NCBI GenBank assembly: GCA_009701115.1
Contig: WLKR01000069.1
Span: 1 to 6,229, forward strand
Direction: 5' to 3'
DNA: 6,229 nt
Source: Actinomycetota bacterium
GTDB taxonomy: Bacteria > Actinomycetota > Acidimicrobiia > Acidimicrobiales > RAAP-2
Part shown: positions 1-5,267 of the stretch, one piece after another
Position numbering within the stretch: the first letter of the stretch is position 1
Layout: the number at the start of each line of letters is the position of its first letter
Position numbers and translations under genes: made by a program
Notes under the pieces: generated by a model
Seen by the model: only the letters and a program-made list of their open reading frames with translations
Told to the model about the DNA's origin: nothing
Database searches by the model: none

Positions 1-917
1 AGCCAAAAGATGGCCCAGAGCACACCGACGCCACTCATGACGCGAGTACGACTTCGCCCGTCGATGAAGTTGAGCGCAAAGAGCTGAGCTACGACAATGG
101 TGGAGGTATTAAAAAAGAAGATGATGCCAATGTCATGCATGGGCAACTGCATTCGGTCAATGACGAAAAGCGAGAAGCCCGCTTCCTGAGAGCCGTAGCC
201 GGCGATCAGGAGGATTAGTGACGCTAAGACAAAGTGCACGAGCCGCCGGTCTCGCAGGACGACACTCCAACCATCTTGTCGATGAGACTCCTCAACACTC
301 TCCTTCGGTATGGCCTGCCCGTAGCGCCACAGGGTGGCAACAATGACGGCACCGCCAGCCATGACACCGGCGTTGAGGAGATAGAGGACGGAGAATGACG
401 AAGGCCGATGAATATCCACAATCGAAGCCGAGACCAGTCCCCCGAACCCGATGCCGAGATTGACGAGCATGAAGTTGACTCCAAAGGACCGCTGGAGGTG
501 TTGACTGGGTGTGATGCGTGTCAGCAGGGTGGCTGCTGGTCCCCATGAGCCGCCGGCGAAGAGGGCCATGATGGCCATGGATATCGCGGCCTGCCGTGTT
601 GTGGTGGCAAATCCCCAGAAAACGAGTCCGACAGTGTCGCCCGCGAGCGATAACAACATGGGTCGCACCGGTCCAAAGCGATCAACCATCGTGCCCCAAA
701 CAGGGCTCGTAACCAGCTGGATCACTGCGCTAATACTGAGCAGTATCGTCGTAAATCCGAGCGAAAGATGGCGGACGGAATGGAGATAAACCACAAAAAG
801 TGAGATTGTCAATCCCTGTCCGAATGAACTCACGGCAGTCATCACAAAGAATCGACGTACCGGTCCGACGAGAACCTCTCGAAAGTCGTCGGGAAAGACA
901 TTCGAGAGGAGTGACAT
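1..917 (-). CDS. MFS transporter, 3' end cut off by the window edge
   Basis: This is a membrane transporter of the major facilitator superfamily; its substrate cannot be told from sequence. The frame is open for 305 codons from ATG 917-915 to the left edge, with no stop. Hydrophobic segments lie at about residues 23-46, 54-76, 87-106, 112-132, 147-169, 178-197, 226-241 and 262-283, so about eight of the usual twelve helices are visible and a C-terminal portion is missing. The loop after helix 2 carries the MFS signature GxxxDRxGxxR (G75, D79, R80, G82, R85). A weaker copy, D286-G-R-S-R, lies in the matching loop of the second half. A polar linker (about residues 200-224) separates the two halves. 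The start is set by an in-frame TAA at 927-929 upstream. No Shine-Dalgarno is visible, so the mRNA may be leaderless or nearly so. The gene is divergent from the GNAT gene. An efflux role is plausible but unproven. Confidence 0.88.
   Translation of the reverse strand, partial: MSLLSNVFPDDFREVLVGPVRRFFVMTAVSSFGQGLTISLFVVYLHSVRHLSLGFTTILLSISAVIQLVTSPVWGTMVDRFGPVRPMLLSLAGDTVGLVFWGFATTTRQAAISMAIMALFAGGSWGPAATLLTRITPSQHLQRSFGVNFMLVNLGIGFGGLVSASIVDIHRPSSFSVLYLLNAGVMAGGAVIVATLWRYGQAIPKESVEESHRQDGWSVVLRDRRLVHFVLASLILLIAGYGSQEAGFSLFVIDRMQLPMHDIGIIFFFNTSTIVVAQLFALNFIDGRSRTRVMSGVGVLWAIFW
875..909 (-). repeat. 9-bp perfect inverted repeat inside the start of the MFS gene
   Basis: CCTCTCGAA at 875-883 is the exact reverse complement of TTCGAGAGG at 901-909, with a 17-nt spacer. 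Inside the spacer a further GTC/GAC pair (885-887 and 897-899) extends the stem after one A-A mismatch. On the MFS mRNA this forms a hairpin starting about 8 nt after the first base of the start codon and covering codons 3 to 15. It could be an RNA structure affecting translation or a DNA operator. Coding constraint or chance is also possible. Confidence 0.5.
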
Positions 918-926
918 AAGCCATGA

Positions 927-932
927 AGGTTA
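927..932 (-). promoter_or_regulatory. Possible -10 box of the MFS gene
   Basis: Read on the minus strand this is TAACCT, which fits the loose actinobacterial TANNNT pattern. It ends 9 nt before the MFS ATG, so transcription would begin within a few bases of the start codon. No convincing -35 element is seen. The short 42-nt divergent gap forces the promoter into this area. Confidence 0.35.
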
Positions 933-947
933 TCTGACGGGTTCTTC

Positions 948-953
948 TACACT
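948..953 (+). promoter_or_regulatory. -10 box giving a leaderless GNAT transcript
   Basis: TACACT matches the TANNNT consensus of actinobacterial housekeeping promoters. Exactly 6 nt (954-959) separate it from the GNAT ATG at 960, so the transcript would start at or next to the A of the ATG. No Shine-Dalgarno precedes the ATG, as expected for a leaderless mRNA. A recognisable -35 is absent. Confidence 0.55.
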
Positions 954-959
954 CCGTCC

Positions 960-1976
960 ATGCCGATTGAACGTGTCGATGCTCGTAATGACGAGGCATT
1001 TATGGAGTGGTTTGGCGTTCTCCAGCGTTCCGAGTTGCAACGAGATGGTGGTCGCGGTGGTGGTTGGCAGCCTGACGAGTGGCGGGCCCGGGCGCTCGAT
1101 GAAGATGCCCCCAATGTTAAGCACCTTTTTTCGTTACGAGAAGAGGGGACGGTCGTGGCCGTCGTGGGGCTCGAAATTTCCCGGGATGACAATCTTCACT
1201 CCCTGCACGGCGATCTCTTCGTGGAGCCCACGTTGACTGGACGAGGTTTCGGGTCAACGCTCTTGGCCTTTGTCGAAGAGTACGGCCGGACCCTGGGCCG
1301 CACCGAGCTGCTCTTCTTTGTGATTGAGGGGGCCGACGAAATAGGCATTGCGCCCAATCGCTTCTTTGCCCCGCGGCGTGGGTATGAGCTGACTGACGAA
1401 ATGGCTCGTCGGGATCTTCCCTGGCCCCAGCCCAGTGCTGCGCTCGACGCTCTGGTGGAGCAGTGGAGTGAGCCGGCGGCATCGTACGAACTCCATCGAT
1501 GGATTCGCTCGACTCCAGAACCGTTGGCGGCGCCGTTGGCCGATTTGATGTCCCGGATGGGCGTTGAGGCCAATCACGCGGACGTCCTTGTTGAAGAGGA
1601 GCTCTGGAGCGTGGAGCGGCTCCGGACGCACGAGCAGACCGTCTACGACATGGGCCGCGATCTTCTCGTGGTTGCCGCCACGCACCGCGACACTGGCGAA
1701 TTGGCCGGCTACACCGAGCTGACCGTGTCTCGGGACGACCCCTCGACGGCCTACCAGTGGGACACCCTGGTGGCGCGTTCGCATCGCGGGCACCGCTTGG
1801 GCGGCTTGATGAAGGCCGTAAATCTCCAAGAATTTGCCCGGGCTGGCTACGACACGTGGAGAATCACCACGTTTAACTCCACGCGTAACCAGCCGATGAT
1901 CGATGTCAACGAGGCTCTGGGGGCAACGTTGGCAGGTTCTATGGCGATGTGGCGCAAAGACCTCACAGCCCTCTAG
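960..1976 (+). CDS. Tandem-domain GNAT family N-acetyltransferase
   Basis: This is a predicted cytosolic acetyltransferase that would transfer an acyl group from acyl-CoA to an amine; the acceptor is unknown. The 338-residue protein has two GNAT folds. The first (about residues 1-150) carries the acetyl-CoA pyrophosphate loop as G94-R-G-F-G98 after the strand GDLFVEP, with Thr93 where Arg/Gln is usual. The second (about 180-338) has R276-G-H-R-L-G281 and ends with the typical N-x-x-M-x-x-x-N-x-x-LG pattern (N310, M313, N317, L320, G321). Two-domain GNATs of this shape are common in actinobacteria and include mycothiol synthase, but nothing here supports that specific role. The ATG at 960 is chosen because it lies 6 nt after a -10 box. 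The gene is divergent from the MFS transporter and convergent with the DUF167 gene 23 nt away. A joint role with the transporter in resistance is conceivable but unsupported. Confidence 0.87.
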   Translation: MPIERVDARNDEAFMEWFGVLQRSELQRDGGRGGGWQPDEWRARALDEDAPNVKHLFSLREEGTVVAVVGLEISRDDNLHSLHGDLFVEPTLTGRGFGSTLLAFVEEYGRTLGRTELLFFVIEGADEIGIAPNRFFAPRRGYELTDEMARRDLPWPQPSAALDALVEQWSEPAASYELHRWIRSTPEPLAAPLADLMSRMGVEANHADVLVEEELWSVERLRTHEQTVYDMGRDLLVVAATHRDTGELAGYTELTVSRDDPSTAYQWDTLVARSHRGHRLGGLMKAVNLQEFARAGYDTWRITTFNSTRNQPMIDVNEALGATLAGSMAMWRKDLTAL

Positions 1977-1993
1977 GGCCGTGCTGGGAGCAC
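1968..1993. terminator. Two small hairpins at a convergent gene junction
   Basis: GCCC at 1968-1971 pairs with GGGC at 1976-1979, spanning the GNAT stop codon. GTGCT at 1981-1985 pairs with AGCAC at 1989-1993 around a GGG loop. Neither is followed by a T-run on either strand. They may act as a weak bidirectional terminator between the GNAT and DUF167 genes, which end only 23 nt apart. The stems are short, so chance is possible. Confidence 0.3.
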
Positions 1994-1999
1994 TCGGAA

Positions 2000-2263
2000 C
2001 TACTGCAGGAGTTTGGCGAGCGTGGCGCCCAATGTGGCCTCGTCACCTTCTATGTCAAACGTCTTCGTTCGACTGATCGCACCACGGATGCAGACGACAG
2101 AGCGCTGGGTAACGGAAAAGGCAGCAGCCAGACTTGCTGCCACGGCATTAGTTGCCGAACCATCGACGGCCCGTTCGCGAACTCGCACAACGAGTTTTCC
2201 GTCGTAGGAGCCGCCCACACCCGGACTCTTCGACCCGGGGTGGACGTGCACGGTTAGGCGCAC
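2000..2263 (-). CDS. DUF167 / UPF0235 (YggU-like) small protein
   Basis: This is a small conserved protein of 87 residues; the family function is not established. The recognisable pattern is an initial strand RLTVHVHPGS (P9, G10, S11), then DGKLVVRV (21-28), then VDGSATNA (33-40, matching the family's VDGKAN-type signature), and a late R60-G-A-I-S-R65-T-K segment matching the usual GxxSRxK. The full family domain is present. The GTG at 2263-2261 is chosen as start because it begins right before the first family strand and lies 4 nt after the stop codon of the acyl-CoA dehydrogenase. A longer reading from a TTG at 2326 would only add 21 residues that overlap the dehydrogenase and do not resemble the family. 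No Shine-Dalgarno is seen, so translation probably depends on coupling to the upstream gene. Both genes are likely on one mRNA. Confidence 0.8.
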   Translation of the reverse strand: MRLTVHVHPGSKSPGVGGSYDGKLVVRVRERAVDGSATNAVAASLAAAFSVTQRSVVCIRGAISRTKTFDIEGDEATLGATLAKLLQ

Positions 2264-2267
2264 GGCG

Positions 2268-3512
2268 CTAGCCGGCGAAGTTCCAAGACTCTCCGGACTC
2301 GTAGTGAGCAAAGACGTTCTTGGCAATCAAGATGCGGTGCACTTCGTCCGGCCCGTCCGCTAAGCGAAGCGTTCGAGCACCGAGGTACATCTGGGCCAGG
2401 GGCAGATCGTTCGAGACGCCAGCGGCTCCCCAGATCTGAATAGCGCGATCCACGACACGGTGGAAGGCCGCCGGTACGTAGACCTTGAGGGCTGAGATTT
2501 CGGTGCGGGCCTGGGGGTCACCACGGTCCACCATTTCGGCGGTGCGGATCGTCAACAGTCGGGCCGTCTGGAGGTCGATGTAGGAGTCGGCAATCATCCC
2601 TTGGATGAACTGCTTGTCCTTCAAGAGGCCGCCGTGGACTTCACGCGACAAGGAACGTTCCACCATGAGGTCAAAGGCTCGCCACATCTGTCCCACACTG
2701 TTCATGCAGTGAAAGACTCGTCCGGCACCGAGGCGCTCCTGGGCCGCTTCGTGACCCTGACCTACTCGACCAAGAATGTTTTCTTCGGGAACGCGCACAT
2801 CGGTGTACTTGACTTCGCAGTGGTCCGATGAGCTCGAACCCCAGATACCAATACCGCGCACAATCTCCACACCCGGTGTCTTGGTCGGCACGATGATTTG
2901 GGCCATGCGACCCTTGCCTGACTCGTCAGCAACTCGCACCATCACAATGAAGAAATCGGCCGCCAGCCCGTTGGAGGTGAACCACTTGTGTCCGTTAATG
3001 ACCCATTCGCCATTTTCGAGACGGGCCGAGGTCTTGATGGACCGGGGATCACTACCAGCGTTCTCCGGTTCGGTCATTGAATAGCCCGACTCCATGACGC
3101 CCTCGACGAGGGGGAGGAGCCACTTGCGCTTCTGCTCTTCGGTGCCGTACTTGAGGAGAACTTTCTGATTACCCGAGTTGGGGGCCACGACGCCGAAGAG
3201 ACTGGCGGCGCCCAGGGCGTAGGCCAGGATTTCGTTCATGTAGGCGTGGGCGAGAAAGTCGAGTCCCATACCGCCGTACTCTTGGGGGAGGTGCGGGGCC
3301 CAGAGGCCGGCCGACTTCACCTTGGCCTTGATCTCCTCGCGCAGGGTCTTGGCGTGAGCCAGTTCGGCCTCGGTCACCGCAGCGCCCTTGCGGCGAACGA
3401 AGAGCTCGCTTTCACGGGGCAGAATCTCGGTATTGATGAAATTGGCCGTCCGAATCCGTACGTCGTTGACGTGGTCGGGCAGGCCGGCAATGGCGGTCAC
3501 GTTGATTGGCAT
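2268..3512 (-). CDS. Acyl-CoA dehydrogenase, ACAD10/11-like
   Basis: This is a predicted FAD-dependent cytosolic enzyme that introduces a double bond next to an acyl-CoA thioester, passing electrons to electron-transferring flavoprotein. At 414 residues it has normal family length. The order is: N-terminal helical domain (about 1-140); middle beta domain with the FAD/substrate motif Y144-S-M-T-E-P149 followed by A152-G-S-D155, and W177-F-T-S-N-G182; and C-terminal helical domain with I360-W-G-A-A-G365 and R383-L-A-D-G-P-D-E-V-H392. By eye, D386 falls where most family members have the catalytic Glu (YEG). ADGPDEVH is characteristic of the ACAD10/11-like branch. That branch includes enzymes acting on hydroxyacyl-CoA derivatives such as LvaC of levulinate catabolism, but the substrate here is unknown. 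The ATG at 3512 has no Shine-Dalgarno and a -10-like box 6 nt upstream. It is divergent from an acyl-CoA ligase and leads an operon with DUF167. Confidence 0.93.
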   Translation of the reverse strand: MPINVTAIAGLPDHVNDVRIRTANFINTEILPRESELFVRRKGAAVTEAELAHAKTLREEIKAKVKSAGLWAPHLPQEYGGMGLDFLAHAYMNEILAYALGAASLFGVVAPNSGNQKVLLKYGTEEQKRKWLLPLVEGVMESGYSMTEPENAGSDPRSIKTSARLENGEWVINGHKWFTSNGLAADFFIVMVRVADESGKGRMAQIIVPTKTPGVEIVRGIGIWGSSSSDHCEVKYTDVRVPEENILGRVGQGHEAAQERLGAGRVFHCMNSVGQMWRAFDLMVERSLSREVHGGLLKDKQFIQGMIADSYIDLQTARLLTIRTAEMVDRGDPQARTEISALKVYVPAAFHRVVDRAIQIWGAAGVSNDLPLAQMYLGARTLRLADGPDEVHRILIAKNVFAHYESGESWNFAG

Positions 3513-3518
3513 CCAATA

Positions 3519-3524
3519 GTTCTA
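3519..3524 (-). promoter_or_regulatory. Possible -10 box for a leaderless dehydrogenase mRNA
   Basis: On the minus strand this reads TAGAAC, one base from TANNNT. It sits exactly 6 nt before the dehydrogenase ATG, the same spacing as the TACACT box before the GNAT gene. No Shine-Dalgarno and no clear -35 are seen, so this is a tentative call. Confidence 0.35.
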
Positions 3525-3557
3525 GCAAGAAATCTCGACGCCACCCCCCCCTTCCTG

Positions 3558-3582
3558 CCATAGGATTCACAGAGTCCTAGGG
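3558..3582. promoter_or_regulatory. Palindromic candidate operator before the acyl-CoA ligase
   Basis: TAGGATTC (3561-3568) and GAGTCCTA (3572-3579) form a dyad around a 3-nt centre, ACA, with seven of eight positions exactly complementary and the eighth a T-G pair. Flanking CC (3558-3559) and GG (3581-3582) extend it past one mismatch. The left arm contains the likely -10 box and the right arm abuts the ribosome binding site. The position and size fit a dimeric repressor of the TetR or GntR type, families that often control acyl-CoA genes. Alternatively it is an RNA hairpin if transcription begins upstream. Confidence 0.5.
3561..3566 (+). promoter_or_regulatory. Likely -10 box of the acyl-CoA ligase gene
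   Basis: TAGGAT matches TANNNT. A start about 7 nt downstream would give a leader of roughly 18 nt holding the Shine-Dalgarno. The nearest -35-like hexamer is TCGACG at 3535-3540, 20 nt upstream, which is weak and poorly spaced. The box lies inside the palindrome, so a bound repressor would block RNA polymerase. Confidence 0.45.
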
Positions 3583-3585
3583 AGG
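3580..3585 (+). promoter_or_regulatory. Shine-Dalgarno of the acyl-CoA ligase, favouring the GTG start
   Basis: GGGAGG ends 5 nt before the GTG at 3591 and 11 nt before the in-frame ATG at 3597. The first spacing is much closer to the usual range, which decides for GTG. Its first bases overlap the edge of the palindrome. Confidence 0.65.
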
Positions 3586-3590
3586 CAGAA

Positions 3591-5267
3591 GTGACCATGA
3601 CGTACCAAGAGGCGATTGCGGCGATTTCCGGTGCCGGCCAGCCATTTGAAGTTATTGAAGAGACGATCGATGGCGTAACTAATCGGGCCTTTAAGAACGC
3701 CCCTAAATCACTCCGCGAGGTCTTCGCCTCCGCACGGCTTGACGACAATGTCTTCCTCGTCTACGAGGACGAAGAGTGGAGCTACAAGCAAGTCATGGAG
3801 TCGGTCGACGCCCTCGCCTACGCCCTCGTGCATCACTTCGGCATCAAGAAGGGTGACCGCGTCGGTGTCGCCATGCGAAACCTCCCCGAATGGATTATCT
3901 CCTTCGCAGCAATCACCTCGATTGGAGCCATCTCGGTCTCCTTTAACGCTTGGTGGACGGAAGACGAGATGGAGTACGCCGTCAATGACGCCGCACTCTC
4001 TCTGCTGATCGCCGATACCGAGCGCATCACGCGTGCTCACAAGGCCTGCAATGAGGCCAACGTGGCGATGCTCGGCGTACGCCTTGATGACCTGCAACCC
4101 CTTGACCCTGGTGTTGAGAACTGGAACGAAGTCATCGTGCAAGGGATGGCGATGCCTGACGTCGAGATTGACCCCTTAGATGACGCAACAATTCTCTACA
4201 CCTCAGGGACGACGGGCTTCCCTAAGGGTGCCGTATCTTCACACCGCGCCGTGACGCAGGCTCTCATGGCCTTCTCTTCGGGCGCGTACGTCAATGCTGC
4301 TCGACGAGGTGGGGTTGACCAAGGTAGCGGTCTACCGACTTGCTTTATTTTGATTGTGCCGCTCTTTCACGTGACTGGCTGCATTCCAGTGATGATGAGC
4401 AGTTTCATGTGGCACTTCAAGCTGGTGATGATGTACCGATGGGAGCCCGAGCGTGCCCTGCAACTCATCGAGCGCCACAAGGTCACCAACTTCGTAGGTG
4501 TACCGACGCAGAGCTGGGACATGCTGGAGAGTCCAAACTTCTCAAAGTATGACACCAGCTCACTCGCATCCATCGGTGGCGGTGGAGCACCCGCGCCACC
4601 CAAGCTGGTGGCCCGCGTCGAAAGCTCTTTCAAGACCGGTCGCCCCAACATTGGTTACGGCATGACCGAAACCAATGCCTACGGCCCCGGAAACTATGGC
4701 GATGACTACGTCAGCCACCCGTCGTCGACGGGTCGTACGCCGACGATCATCATGGACTTTGACATTCGTAATGATGAGCTCCAGAGCATGCCAGTCGGTG
4801 AGCGGGGGCAGATTTGGATGAAGTCCCCAACGTTGATCCGTGGCTACTGGCAGAAGCCCGAAGCAACTGCTGAGACCATTGTTGACGGCTGGCTCTGCAG
4901 CGGCGACATCGGTCGTGTTGACGAAGAGGGCTTCTTGTACATCGAAGACCGCGCCAAGGACATGGTCCTGCGTGCTGGTGAAAACGTCTACTCGGCCGAA
5001 GTCGAAGCGGCCATCTACGAGCACCCTTCAGTGCACGAGGCGGCTGTATTCGGCGTTCCGCACGAGCGACTGGGCGAAGAGGTGGCCTGCGTGGTCATGC
5101 TCCGTGCCGGTACGGAGTTGACGGATGATGAGCTCCGTAACCACGTGTCAATCCGCTTAGCTGGATTCAAGGTTCCAACCCGTATTGCCTTCACGAATGA
5201 ACCACTCCCGCGGAACCCCGCCGGAAAGTTCTTGAAGCGCGAACTTAAGACGAAGTACTTCGTCTAA
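3591..5267 (+). CDS. AMP-forming acyl-CoA ligase (class I adenylate-forming enzyme)
   Basis: This enzyme is predicted to activate a carboxylic acid with ATP to an acyl-adenylate and pass it to coenzyme A, in the cytosol or at the membrane. It is 558 residues, normal for the family. The phosphate-binding loop is Y203-T-S-G-T-T-G-F-P-K-G213. The adenine-site motif is Y356-G-M-T-E360. The ATP ribose motif is W434-L-C-S-G-D439 (SGD instead of the more usual TGD). The hinge is D453-R-A-K-D457, followed by R461-A-G-E-N-V466. The catalytic lysine is K547 in N542-P-A-G-K-F. All key residues are present, so it should be active. The fold suggests a FadD-like enzyme, but chain length and substrate are not readable. 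Start GTG 3591 is supported by the Shine-Dalgarno; ATG 3597 is the alternative. It is divergent from an acyl-CoA dehydrogenase 78 nt away, which argues for a shared catabolic pathway. Confidence 0.92.
   Translation: MTMTYQEAIAAISGAGQPFEVIEETIDGVTNRAFKNAPKSLREVFASARLDDNVFLVYEDEEWSYKQVMESVDALAYALVHHFGIKKGDRVGVAMRNLPEWIISFAAITSIGAISVSFNAWWTEDEMEYAVNDAALSLLIADTERITRAHKACNEANVAMLGVRLDDLQPLDPGVENWNEVIVQGMAMPDVEIDPLDDATILYTSGTTGFPKGAVSSHRAVTQALMAFSSGAYVNAARRGGVDQGSGLPTCFILIVPLFHVTGCIPVMMSSFMWHFKLVMMYRWEPERALQLIERHKVTNFVGVPTQSWDMLESPNFSKYDTSSLASIGGGGAPAPPKLVARVESSFKTGRPNIGYGMTETNAYGPGNYGDDYVSHPSSTGRTPTIIMDFDIRNDELQSMPVGERGQIWMKSPTLIRGYWQKPEATAETIVDGWLCSGDIGRVDEEGFLYIEDRAKDMVLRAGENVYSAEVEAAIYEHPSVHEAAVFGVPHERLGEEVACVVMLRAGTELTDDELRNHVSIRLAGFKVPTRIAFTNEPLPRNPAGKFLKRELKTKYFV

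Noticed and set aside
511..789. 92-codon plus-strand frame opposite the MFS gene
   Set aside because: The minus strand encodes a continuous protein with clear transmembrane helices and the MFS signature; the plus frame has no family resemblance.
1254..1829. 191-codon minus-strand open frame opposite the GNAT gene
   Set aside because: It lies wholly within the GNAT coding sequence, shows no recognisable domain and is a shadow frame typical of GC-rich DNA. Other overlapping frames at 1117-1482 and 1196-1573 were rejected for the same reason.
2264..2326. TTG-initiated N-terminal extension of the DUF167 protein
   Set aside because: The extra 21 residues overlap the dehydrogenase, do not resemble the family, and start with a rare codon.
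3520..3531. Small inverted repeat TTCT-AGCA-AGAA upstream of the dehydrogenase
   Set aside because: Arms of four bases are expected by chance at this length.
3544..3551. Run of eight C in the dehydrogenase/ligase gap, considered as a phase-variable tract
   Set aside because: It is a single run in a GC-rich gap with no sign of variation; it could alter promoter spacing but nothing here shows that it does. Read depth over the run would be the test.
4560..5024. 154-codon minus-strand frame opposite the acyl-CoA ligase
   Set aside because: It is antisense to the conserved core of the ligase and resembles nothing known.
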